Source of the DNA: Streptomyces sp. H27-H5
Lineage (GTDB): Bacteria; Actinomycetota; Actinomycetes; Streptomycetales; Streptomycetaceae
DNA: 64,000 nucleotides
Direction: 5' to 3'
Assembly (NCBI RefSeq): GCF_026627505.1
Contig: NZ_JAPNLK010000020.1
Coordinates: 1 to 64,000 of the forward strand
Shown: one piece after another, positions 52,579-60,726 of the stretch
Layout: each line of letters opens with the position of its first letter
Numbering within the stretch: the stretch's first letter is position 1
Position numbers and translations under genes: made by a program
Notes under the pieces: generated by a model
Databases searched by the model: none
Seen by the model: the letters and a program-made list of their open reading frames with translations, nothing else
What the model was told of the DNA's origin: nothing

Positions 52579-55353
52579 GTGGCGGCGACGGGGAACGCTG
52601 ACACGACCGTCGGACACGGTGAACTCATCGAGGCCGTGGACCGCGCGCTGACCACGCACGGCCGCGCCATCCTCACCGGACCGGCGGGCGCGGGCAAGAC
52701 GGAAGTGGTCCGGGCCGTCGTGGCCGCGGCGGAGGGCCGACGGGAGAGCGTGCTCCACCTCGCCCCGGACGCCGCCGACCAATGGATACCCGAGGCCTCG
52801 GCCGCCGCCCTGCTCGCCTCCGTGCCCCACGGCGTACTGGACCGGCTCGCCGGACCCCAGCGCGCCGCCATCGCCCTGCTCCGGCGCGAGACCGACGAGC
52901 CCGGCGCCGGCCGCGACCACGTCGCGCTGCGCCTCGCCGTCGTCGAGGTGCTGCGGACCCTGGCCGCCCCGGGGCCCGTCCTGCTCGTCCTCGACAACGC
53001 GCAGTGGCTCGACGACGAGAGCACCGACCTCCTCCGGTTCGCCCTGCGCCTCACCCCACCCGGCGTCCGGGTCCTCGTGGCCGAATGCGTGCAGGGCGGA
53101 GCGCCCGTCGCCGTGCCCCTGTGCGGCCCCGACACCCCCGCGATCCGCGTTCCCCCGCTCGGCGCGGAACAGGTCGCCGAACTCCTCTGCCGACACGGCC
53201 TGCCCGCCCGGCTGGCCGGCCGCATCCACCAGGCCAGCGGCGGCAACCCCCGCCTCGCCCTCGCCCTCGGCCACTCCCTCGCCGAAGCCGCCGGATCCCG
53301 CGACGGAGGCGCCCACCACGCCGACACCCTGCCCGTCTCCGGGCAGGCCCGCGAGGTCGCCCGCAGACTGCTCGCCGAAGCCCCCGCACGGGCCCGCCGC
53401 ACCCTGCTGCTCGCCGCCCTCGCCACCCGACCCACCACCGCCCTGCTCCGTCGGGCCGGCCGGCCCGACGCGGACGCGGAACTGGCCGAGGCCGAACGCG
53501 CCGCGCTGGTCACCGTGGCCGAGGACGGCACGGTGCGGTTCACCGCGGGCGCCCTCCCGACCGCGCTCGCCGCCGACGCGGGCTGGCCCGAGCGGGCCGC
53601 CGGGCACGCCGCGCTGGCCACCGCCGTGGACGACCCCGTCCAGGCCGTACGGCACCGCGCGCTGGCCGTGGACACCCCCGACGCCCGCCTCGCCACCGAG
53701 ATCACCGAGGCCGCCGCGTCCTGCCGGCGCCGGGGACAACGCGCCCTCGCCGCCGAACTCGGCCTGCTCGCCGCCGAACGCACCCCCGCCGACCTGCCCC
53801 GGGACGAACTGGCCCGGCTCGTCTGCGCCGCCGAGGACGCCGGATGGGCCGGCCGCGCCGACCTCGCCCGCCGCGCCACCCGCGCCGTGCTCGCCCGCGA
53901 CGCCTCGCCCGCCGACCGGGTACGGGCCCGCCTCGCCGTGATCGACGCCGCCGGGCAGGCCCTCGCGGACCTCGACGAGACCTTCGCGTACGCCGTGGAC
54001 GACGCCGCCGGCGACCCCTCGCTGCGCGCCGCCGTCCAACTGCGCATCGCCTGGAAGCACAACCTCAGCGACGGGGACCCCGTCCGCTCCCGCGACGCCG
54101 CCGCCGAGGCGGGGACCCTCGCCGCCCTCGGCGGCGACCAGGTCGCCGAAGCCATGGCCCTGACGGTGCGGGCCCGCATGGGCCGCATCCTCGGCGACCA
54201 CGACGCCGAGGACATCCTGGCGGAGGCGCTGGCCCTGCCCGCCCCCGAGGTGCCGCTCGGCATGCGCAACGCGCCCCAGTACCTGGCCGTCCGGCACGCC
54301 CTCTTCGACGACCGGCTCGACGACGCCCGCGACCGGCTCCTCGTCCTGCTGCCCGCCGTCCAACGCACCGGCTCCGCCGAGGACGTCTTCGAGGTGCTGC
54401 GCAGCCTCTCCGAGGTCGAGCTGCGCCGGGGGCACTGCGCCGCGGGCGCCGCGCACGCCCGCCACGCCCTGGAACTCACCATCGAGGCCGGCCTGTCACC
54501 CGGCCCCGCCTGGTACGTCGCGGCGATGGCCGAGGCCACCGCCGGCAGCTTCGCCCGCGCCGCCGGCTACGCCCGCCGGGGCGTGCAGGCCTCCGAGGAG
54601 GAGCAGGACCAGGTCTTCCTGTCCCGGGGCCTGTACGCCCTCGGGCTGGTCGAACTCGCCACCGGGGAAGCCTCGAAGGCGGTGGCCACCCTGCGCAGGG
54701 TGGCCGAGCTGGAGGAGGCCCAGCAGGTCGTCGACCCCTCCGTCCTGCGCTGGCACGCGGAACTCGCGGAGGCCCTGGTCGCCGCCGACGCCCCCGAGGA
54801 GGCCGCCGCCCTGCTGGAGTCGACCCGTACGGTGGCCGACGCGCTCGGCCGTACCGGTGTGCTCGCCGCCCTGGACCGGGCTCGGGGCCTGTGCCTGTCC
54901 GCGCAGGGCGAGGCGGAGCCCGCCGTGGCCCTGCTGGAGGCCACGGCCCGGCGGTTCGCCGCCCTCGGACTCCCGCTGGAACGGGCCAGGACCCTGCTCG
55001 CGCTGGCCCGCGTCGAACGGCGCCGTCGGCGGCGCGCTCCCGCCCGCGCCGCCCTCGGGGAGGCGGCGGACGTGTTCGACCGGGCGGGCGCGAAACCCTG
55101 GCTCGACCTGGCCAGGGAGGCCGCCCCCGACCCGGCCGCCGGCCGGAACCCGGGACCGGCGGCCCTGACCGAGGCCGAGACCCGACTGGCCCTGCTCGTC
55201 GGCCAGGGCGCCAGCAACCAGGAGGCGGCCGCCAAACTGTTCCTCAGCGTCAAGACGGTGGAGGCCCGGCTGACCCGGATCTACCAGAAGCTCGACGTGC
55301 GCTCCCGTGCGCAACTGGCCACCGCTCTGAGGACGGGACGCCTCAGCAGCTGA
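52579..55353 (+). CDS. LAL-family LuxR transcriptional regulator
   Basis: About 924 residues. The AAA/STAND ATPase at the N-terminus has Walker A LTGPAGAGKTE near residue 32 and Walker B VLLVLDNAQWLDDES near residue 135. A long TPR-like helical region follows, and the C-terminal LuxR HTH (last 65 residues: LTEAETRLALLVGQGASNQEAAAKLFLSVKTVEARLTRIYQK). Such large ATP-dependent LuxR regulators often control secondary metabolism. GTG 52579 is tentative; TTG 52522 is an alternative. It overlaps the convergent chitinase gene by 11 bases. Confidence 0.9.
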   Translation: MAATGNADTTVGHGELIEAVDRALTTHGRAILTGPAGAGKTEVVRAVVAAAEGRRESVLHLAPDAADQWIPEASAAALLASVPHGVLDRLAGPQRAAIALLRRETDEPGAGRDHVALRLAVVEVLRTLAAPGPVLLVLDNAQWLDDESTDLLRFALRLTPPGVRVLVAECVQGGAPVAVPLCGPDTPAIRVPPLGAEQVAELLCRHGLPARLAGRIHQASGGNPRLALALGHSLAEAAGSRDGGAHHADTLPVSGQAREVARRLLAEAPARARRTLLLAALATRPTTALLRRAGRPDADAELAEAERAALVTVAEDGTVRFTAGALPTALAADAGWPERAAGHAALATAVDDPVQAVRHRALAVDTPDARLATEITEAAASCRRRGQRALAAELGLLAAERTPADLPRDELARLVCAAEDAGWAGRADLARRATRAVLARDASPADRVRARLAVIDAAGQALADLDETFAYAVDDAAGDPSLRAAVQLRIAWKHNLSDGDPVRSRDAAAEAGTLAALGGDQVAEAMALTVRARMGRILGDHDAEDILAEALALPAPEVPLGMRNAPQYLAVRHALFDDRLDDARDRLLVLLPAVQRTGSAEDVFEVLRSLSEVELRRGHCAAGAAHARHALELTIEAGLSPGPAWYVAAMAEATAGSFARAAGYARRGVQASEEEQDQVFLSRGLYALGLVELATGEASKAVATLRRVAELEEAQQVVDPSVLRWHAELAEALVAADAPEEAAALLESTRTVADALGRTGVLAALDRARGLCLSAQGEAEPAVALLEATARRFAALGLPLERARTLLALARVERRRRRRAPARAALGEAADVFDRAGAKPWLDLAREAAPDPAAGRNPGPAALTEAETRLALLVGQGASNQEAAAKLFLSVKTVEARLTRIYQKLDVRSRAQLATALRTGRLSS

Positions 55354-56260
55354 GGTTGTTCCCCGGCGTCACACCGAGCAGCTGGGTGAAGCTCTGGTAC
55401 TTGCTCACCCGGCTCTGGACCTGCCCCGGGTTGCCGCCGTTGCACTCCAGGGCCCCGTTGATGGAGCGGATCGTCTCGCCGAAGCCCGCACCGTTGACCA
55501 TCGCGGCGTGCGCGGTCATCGTGCCCGGCCCGTTCTGGGTGTTCCAGTACCAGAGGGCCGTCTTCATGGCCACCGCCGGATCCTGCTCCACGAGGTACGG
55601 ATTGGCGAGGAGGTTGATGCCCAGGGCGTCACCGGCCGCCTTGTAGTTGAAGTTCCAGCTGAGCTGGATGGGGCCGCGCCCGTAGTACGCGGCCTGGCCC
55701 GCCGGACATCCGTAGGGCTGCGTGGCGTCGCAGTAGTGCGGGTAGTTGGCCGTGTTCTGCTCGACGATGTAGAAGAGCCCGCCCGTCTCGTGCGAGACGT
55801 TGGCGAGGAAGGCGGCCGCCTCGCGCCGCTTGACCGTGTCGTCGCCGGTGTTGGCGAAGGCGGGGTACGCGGAGAGCGCCGCGACCAGCCCGTTGTAGGT
55901 GTAGAAGGGGTTCCGGTTCGGGAACATCTGGTTGAACTGGGCCTCGCTGACGACGAATCCGCTCCCGTTCCCCGGGTCGGGGTCCTGGCCACCGCCGCCA
56001 CCGCAGGCGCCCTGGTCGGACCAGACCCCCCACTGCCCGGTGGTGCCGGGCGTCTCGCCCTGCGTCCACCACTTGGCCTGCCAGTTGTGTCCGTTGTACG
56101 AGGCGTTCATGCCGCCCGTGTACACCGCCGAGGCGGCCCAGGAACCGGCGCAGGCGGGGGCGGCCGCGGCGGGGGAGGCGGGCAGGGCCACGGCGAGACC
56201 GAGGGTCACGGCGGCGGCCGCGGCCAGTGAGAGGGCACGACGACGAAGCGTCCGTATCAC
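55343..56260 (-). CDS. secreted GH19 chitinase with chitin-binding module
   Basis: 305 residues. A signal peptide (RRRALSLAAAAAVTLGLAVA) is followed by a CBM5/12-like module (CAGSWAASAVYTGG, then WQAKWWTQGETPG), a Gly/Asp linker near residue 95, and a GH19 domain. There the catalytic acid is in FLANVSHETGG near residue 152, and YYGRGPIQLSWNFNY near residue 195 is a family hallmark. The GTG start at 56260 has AGGAGC six bases upstream. DasR-like sites lie in the promoter, so it is probably part of the chitin/N-acetylglucosamine regulon. Confidence 0.95.
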   Translation of the reverse strand: MIRTLRRRALSLAAAAAVTLGLAVALPASPAAAAPACAGSWAASAVYTGGMNASYNGHNWQAKWWTQGETPGTTGQWGVWSDQGACGGGGGQDPDPGNGSGFVVSEAQFNQMFPNRNPFYTYNGLVAALSAYPAFANTGDDTVKRREAAAFLANVSHETGGLFYIVEQNTANYPHYCDATQPYGCPAGQAAYYGRGPIQLSWNFNYKAAGDALGINLLANPYLVEQDPAVAMKTALWYWNTQNGPGTMTAHAAMVNGAGFGETIRSINGALECNGGNPGQVQSRVSKYQSFTQLLGVTPGNNLSC

Positions 56261-56326
56261 GTAACTGCTCCTAGAGTGGGGGGAATTGCCGGGTGGGGAC
56301 GACAACTACCGCCACTGAACCGAAGG

Positions 56327-56355
56327 TGGTCTGGACCTGTCAAGGTCTAGACCAA
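56327..56355 (-). promoter_or_regulatory. DasR-like sites and -35 box of the chitinase promoter
   Basis: TGGTCTGGACCT at 56327-56338 and AAGGTCTAGACCAA at 56342-56355 both match the dre core GGTC-TA/TG-GACC. On the minus strand TTGACA (56343-56338) lies between them as a -35 box. The spacing of centres is 16 bp. This is the arrangement seen in Streptomyces chitinase promoters repressed by DasR. Confidence 0.75.
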
Positions 56356-56395
56356 ACCTTTCGGTGAATGCGCAGGGGTGAGCGCGCCGGAAACG

Positions 56396-56434
56396 CCGAA
56401 CCGGCGTGACGAGCGAGTCGTCACGCCGGTTCGG
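56396..56434 (-). terminator. strong hairpin after the rodlin gene
   Basis: CCGAACCGGCGTGACGA at 56396-56412 pairs perfectly with its complement at 56418-56434 (17 bp stem, loop GCGAG). It begins 11 bases past the rodlin stop in the minus direction and shields the chitinase promoter. Confidence 0.85.
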
Positions 56435-56444
56435 GTCGACCGGG

Positions 56445-56855
56445 TCAGCTGCCGGCGGAGAGGTTCCCGGAGAGGACCGGGATGTTGTCCACGATGCGCG
56501 ACAGGGACTCGTCGCCCTTCGCCTGGGTGGAGTTCTCCGCGCACTGCTGGTTCTGCGGGTTCGACAGGACGTTGATGTCCTGGACGCCCACGTTGACCGC
56601 GGCGAGGATCGACTGGGCGTTGATCTTCGCGGGCAGGCCCACGCAGAGCTTGTTCAGCGAACCCTGGACGGCGCTGAGCTGCGGGCTCATGGCGCCTTCG
56701 GTCTCCTGATTGCCGTAGATCTGCGAGGCGTTGTTGCCGTTGACCGTGTTCACGCCGTTGTCGTTGCCGATCGCCATAGCCGGGGTGGCTGCAACGGCGC
56801 CTGCGCCGATGACCGAGGCGGTGACTGCGGCGGTGGCCATGAACTTCTTGAGCAT
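56445..56855 (-). CDS. rdl: rodlin protein
   Basis: 136 residues. A signal peptide (MLKKFMATAAVTASVIGAGAVAA) ends before MAIGNDNG, followed by NGNNASQIYGNQETEGAMSP, LNKLCVG, VQDINVLSNPQNQQCAENSTQ and a C-terminal helix, all in the order of RdlA/RdlB. Two cysteines are in the mature protein, as in rodlins. Rodlins form the rodlet layer on aerial hyphae and spores with chaplins. GAAGGA lies before the ATG. No second rodlin or chaplin gene is in the window. Confidence 0.93.
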   Translation of the reverse strand: MLKKFMATAAVTASVIGAGAVAATPAMAIGNDNGVNTVNGNNASQIYGNQETEGAMSPQLSAVQGSLNKLCVGLPAKINAQSILAAVNVGVQDINVLSNPQNQQCAENSTQAKGDESLSRIVDNIPVLSGNLSAGS

Positions 56856-57054
56856 TGAGGATCCTTCTGTCGCATGAGCTGTCCCCGGCGGGACGCCCTG
56901 ATCAACTGTCCTCACGGCATGTGGTTATCGCCCGTCACCCATGCGGCCCAACGATCCGTTTCCGCGCCCCGCGGCGACCCGCCCCCGCGGTCGGCGCGGT
57001 CGCCGCCCACGCCGCCGGGTGGAGCCTCCCGGCGGGGCAGCGGTCGGTTCGTGG

Positions 57055-57246
57055 TCAGCCGGTCTTGCGACGGACCTTCTTGTTCTTGCCGCCGGGGCCG
57101 CTGCTGGAACCCTGCACCTTCGCCCGGCTCTGGTGTGACTGCTGGGACTGGGCGTTCGAGGCGTTGCGCTCCAGGGCCTCCCGGAACTTGCGCTTGGCCT
57201 CGTCGGCCGGGGACTCGTTCTGCGGGGTGTCGGTTTCGTCTGCCAT
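57055..57246 (-). CDS. DUF5302 small protein
   Basis: 63 residues, highly charged and without hydrophobic core: an acidic N-terminus (MADETDTPQNESPADEAK), a FREALERNAS helix, and a basic KNKKVRRKTG tail. This fits DUF5302, a short actinobacterial family of unknown function. AGGAGG lies just before the ATG. It is monocistronic. Confidence 0.85.
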   Translation of the reverse strand: MADETDTPQNESPADEAKRKFREALERNASNAQSQQSHQSRAKVQGSSSGPGGKNKKVRRKTG

Positions 57247-57489
57247 CTTGTCCTCCTGGGGTGATCGAGCCGTTTCAGTCTGTCAGGTGGCCGTCCCCCT
57301 GACCAGCGAGTTCGCTCTGAGAGGCATCCGAGGAGGCGGGGTGGCTCGACCGAAGGCCCCGGGGCCGACGGCCCGGGGCGCCCCGAGGCCCCCGCAGTCG
57401 CCGCGGCCCCGGGCTCCCCGCCCAGGTCACCGCCCCTGAGGCGTCCGCCGACCCTCGGGGCGGGCGGCGCCGCAGGCTGCCGGGAGGGC

Positions 57490-57777
57490 TCAGACGGACG
57501 GGGCCTCGGCCCCGCCGCCGGCGCGGACGGCCGCGAGGGCCGCGAGGTGGAGGGCGTGCGCGTCCCCGTGGGGAAGGGGGCTGCCCGTGAGCGTGTACCA
57601 CTCGTCGGCGTCCAGGTACTGGATCTCGAACCGGATCTTGCCGTCGGCTCCGGCGACCGTGCGCAGGGTCAGCTCTCCGGTGATCACGCCGACCTCGTCG
57701 GTCATGGCGCCGCCCGGGCCGGCCACGACCGTGTCCGTCCATTCGAGCACGGTGTCGTGCCGCTCCGTCCCGGTCAT
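57490..57777 (-). CDS. small hypothetical protein coupled to the HNH gene
   Basis: 95 residues with a beta-rich middle (ELTLRTVAGADGKIRFEIQYLDADEWYTLTG) and an Ala-rich helix at the end. The ATG overlaps the HNH gene stop (ATGA), so it is made with it and may be its partner or immunity-like protein. No family recognised. Confidence 0.65.
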   Translation of the reverse strand: MTGTERHDTVLEWTDTVVAGPGGAMTDEVGVITGELTLRTVAGADGKIRFEIQYLDADEWYTLTGSPLPHGDAHALHLAALAAVRAGGGAEAPSV

Positions 57778-58514
57778 GAGCCCGCGCAGGTGTCGATCAT
57801 GGTGGTGAGCATGGCTTTCTCCGGTTCGGTGACGGTCAGCTCGTAATGGGACTTCACGGTGGTCCAGGCGCGTCCGTACTGGCACCAGCTCGTCTTGTCC
57901 GGCGGCTGCCACAGGTCCGGGCTCTGGTCGCCCTTGGAGCGGTTCGACGCGGCCGACACCGCCAGCAGCTGGGGGCGGGTCAGGTCGTTCGCGAACGCCT
58001 TGCGCCGGGCCGCGTCCCAGTCGGCGGCGCCGGAGCGCCAGCCCTCGGCGAGCGGAACCATGTGGTCGATGTCCAGCTTCGACGCCTCGTTGAACTCCAG
58101 CCCGTCGTACAGGCTCTTCCAGGCGCCGAACGAGGCACGGCACTCGGAGTCCTGGGCGACGTCCTTGCCGTCGCGCTTGAGGACGACCTCGCGGGTGTCG
58201 CACTTGTTGCCCTGCTCGGCCCAGTGCGTGAACTTGGCCCGGCTGTAGCCGGCCATCGTGCCGGGCTTGCCGATCTTCAACGCGGCCAGTTGCGTCCGGG
58301 CGACGGCCGCGCTGACCATGCCGGGCAGTACGTCGCCGGCGGTCGGTTTCGCGTCGTCCCCGGACGGCGCGGAGGGCGAGGCGGAGGTGCGCGGCGCCCG
58401 CGTGTCGCCCTTCCCGTCGGCGTTCCCGCCGGCGCCGGTCTGGCTGCATCCGGTCACTCCGAGCAGCAGCGCGGCGGCCACCACGAGGCCGCGCGAACCT
58501 GTCTGACGTTCCAT
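57774..58514 (-). CDS. HNH-family nuclease lipoprotein
   Basis: 246 residues. A lipoprotein signal (GLVVAAALLLGVTGC, lipobox VTGC) anchors the protein outside the membrane. A Ser/Pro/Asp-rich linker to about residue 60 is followed by an HNH/DUF1524-type domain: NKCDTREVVLKRD near residue 103, LDIDHMVPLAEGWRSG near residue 148 (Asp-His of the beta-beta-alpha-metal site) and LLAVSAASNRSKGDQSPDLW near residue 185 (Asn and Lys). This is the pattern of secreted Streptomyces nucleases. Confidence 0.9.
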   Translation of the reverse strand: MERQTGSRGLVVAAALLLGVTGCSQTGAGGNADGKGDTRAPRTSASPSAPSGDDAKPTAGDVLPGMVSAAVARTQLAALKIGKPGTMAGYSRAKFTHWAEQGNKCDTREVVLKRDGKDVAQDSECRASFGAWKSLYDGLEFNEASKLDIDHMVPLAEGWRSGAADWDAARRKAFANDLTRPQLLAVSAASNRSKGDQSPDLWQPPDKTSWCQYGRAWTTVKSHYELTVTEPEKAMLTTMIDTCAGS

Positions 58515-58818
58515 GAAGCCATCCCGAGTCGAACTCCCGCACGCTGTCCCGGGGGAGCCTACCCATACCGGGACATCCGATCCGCGCGTGTCGCGCCGAG
58601 TGTCACGGGCCGTCAGGGAGGTGCCCCCGGGCGGTCGGTCGAGCGGGGCGCGGACGAACGGGGCAACCGCGCGCCCACCGGGTTCGGTTGTATCGATACC
58701 GGCGAGTTCGACACCCTTCGTTACCTTCCGTGACCCGCCGTCGGGTGTGTCCGATCTCGCACGACCGGCGCGCTCCGATGCCTCCCGCGCCGGCGGAGCC
58801 CGCGCGGGAGACGCCGGC
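58515..58818. other. 304-base intergenic region
   Basis: No gene, hairpin or clear operator is seen. The stretch holds the promoter side of the HNH gene and the 3' end of the convergent-side SWIM gene. Confidence 0.4.
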
Positions 58819-60726
58819 TCAGGACCAGGAAGCCGCCACCAACGAGCGTTCCGCCGCGCCGAGGTGCGTGGCCGAGGCGAGCCAGGCCCAGGCGTAGCGG
58901 TCGGCCGAGGCGTTGGTGAGGCGGCCGAAGGCGTCCCGGGGGCGCCGGTCCGCCTCGACGGCCAGGGCGGTGGCCAGATCCGCCGCCGCCCCGAAGCCCG
59001 AACGACGCAGTGGACCGCGCAGGCCGAGCGGCTCCGGCCCCCTGGCGGCCTCCGCCACGGCCCGGCGACCGCCCGCCACCCCGGTCTCCAGGAGCCGGCG
59101 CACCCGCCACAACGGGGACTCGGCCAACGGATCCGCGTCGCCCCCGGCCGGACCGGCGAGCGGCCCGCGGTCACCCTCCGCGGGCTCGGGCGTCCCTTCC
59201 GGAAGATGGGAACCCTGGAGGCGGTCGTAGCCGAGGTCGGCCCGGCCGAGCCACTCCTCGGGCAACCGCAACGTGTACGGCGCCCCCGGCACCGGCCCGA
59301 CGGCCAGCGCACCCAGGGTGGCCGCCCGGTCCGGATCCGGACGGCCCAGCACCCGGATCGCCAGGCCCGGACAGCCTGCCAGCCGGCGCAGGTTGGCCGT
59401 GTGCGGCAACTCGGGGTGCGGATGCGCCGGGCGCAACCGGAGCACCGGCGCGTCCGCCCGCACGGTCCCGTCGGACGACAGCTCCCGTACCAGCAGGTGC
59501 TCACCGGCCCCGCCGACGACGCGGACGTCGCAGCCCAGCAGCCCGGGTTCGCCCTCGGGGTCGGCGAGCAGGCCGGCCACGGCCTCCGCCGCAGGGCGGG
59601 CGAACAGCGCGGCCGCGGGCTCGTCGGTCCAGGCGATCCCGCGCAGCGGAGTCGCCTGGACCCCGCGCCCCGCACCCAGACGCCCGTCGGCGGACACCGT
59701 CGCGCCGACGACCCGCAGACCCCCGCGCGCCAGCCCGGCGTGGTCGAGGGCGGCCCCGCCCAGGGCCACGGACGCGGATCCGGCGCCCCGGGCGCGGGCG
59801 AGCCCGCCGGGACGGACGTCCGACACGGAGTAGCGGGAGCCGTCCGCGCCCACCAGATGGGTGACCACACCGCCGTAGCCGGTGGCGGACAACACGGGCT
59901 CGCGGCACAGGCCGTGCACCCGCAGGCTCCCGCCCGCCTCGTAGGCGCGGCGGCCCGTGCCCGTCAGCGCGGGCCCGCCGGCTCCGGAAGCCGTCAGTCC
60001 CGCGACGTGCAGCAGTTCGCGGAAGGCCTCCGTGAGGGCACCCAGCCGCTGGGCGGCGCTGCGCTCCCGCGCCGCCCGCAGCCCCCGCACCACGCGCAGG
60101 GCGGCGGCCTCGCCGCGCGGCAGTCCGGCGAGGCGGGCACTGTGCGCGGCCCGCAGCAGCTCGGCCTGCACCACCGCGCCGCCGGCCGCGACCCCGGCGG
60201 CCAGTGCGGCGGCGGCCGCCTCCCACAGCGCGGCCGAGGCCCGCAGTTGTGTGGCGGTCAGCGGTTCGGGCGCCGGCGGAGCCCCGGCGGAGGTTCCGGG
60301 CGTCGTTGCCCCGCGCGGCGCGGGCGCCTGTGAACCGGCCCCCACCACCCCACTGCTCTCCGGCGCCGCCCCCTCGTGGGCCGGATCCGTCGCCGTGTCG
60401 GCCGCCGGCTCCGCGGGGGCGAGCTGCTCCGGATCGGCGAGCGGCGCCGCCCCCAGCACGGCCGCCCGATGCAGGCAGCGCGGTGCCAGCAGGCAGCCGC
60501 AGACGGCCTCGTCGGCCGCCGTGACCACTCCCGAGGGGCCCGGGCGCAAGGTCACCACGGCATCCTCGCCGAAGCGGACGGTCACGCTCCCGTCGGGCCC
60601 GGCGACCGCCCCAGAGGCGCACGCCTCGATCGCCGCGTCCAACTTCTTGCGCAGCCGCGCGGTGAGGGTCTCCACCGCCTCCGCGAGGACCTCGGGGGCG
60701 ACGGGCGGCAACAGATCGGTACTCAA
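58819..60726 (-). CDS. SWIM zinc-finger protein
   Basis: 635 residues. The SWIM motif C-x-C-x5-C-x-H appears as CGCLLAPRCLH near residue 75. The remainder is Ala-rich and helical, with LRVHGLCREPVLSATGYGGVVTHL near residue 290. Such proteins sit with VWA, DUF5682 and MoxR genes in actinobacteria, a module of unknown function possibly related to metal-ion or protein-complex remodelling. The TTG start overlaps the upstream stop (TTGA). Confidence 0.85.
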   Translation of the reverse strand: MSTDLLPPVAPEVLAEAVETLTARLRKKLDAAIEACASGAVAGPDGSVTVRFGEDAVVTLRPGPSGVVTAADEAVCGCLLAPRCLHRAAVLGAAPLADPEQLAPAEPAADTATDPAHEGAAPESSGVVGAGSQAPAPRGATTPGTSAGAPPAPEPLTATQLRASAALWEAAAAALAAGVAAGGAVVQAELLRAAHSARLAGLPRGEAAALRVVRGLRAARERSAAQRLGALTEAFRELLHVAGLTASGAGGPALTGTGRRAYEAGGSLRVHGLCREPVLSATGYGGVVTHLVGADGSRYSVSDVRPGGLARARGAGSASVALGGAALDHAGLARGGLRVVGATVSADGRLGAGRGVQATPLRGIAWTDEPAAALFARPAAEAVAGLLADPEGEPGLLGCDVRVVGGAGEHLLVRELSSDGTVRADAPVLRLRPAHPHPELPHTANLRRLAGCPGLAIRVLGRPDPDRAATLGALAVGPVPGAPYTLRLPEEWLGRADLGYDRLQGSHLPEGTPEPAEGDRGPLAGPAGGDADPLAESPLWRVRRLLETGVAGGRRAVAEAARGPEPLGLRGPLRRSGFGAAADLATALAVEADRRPRDAFGRLTNASADRYAWAWLASATHLGAAERSLVAASWS

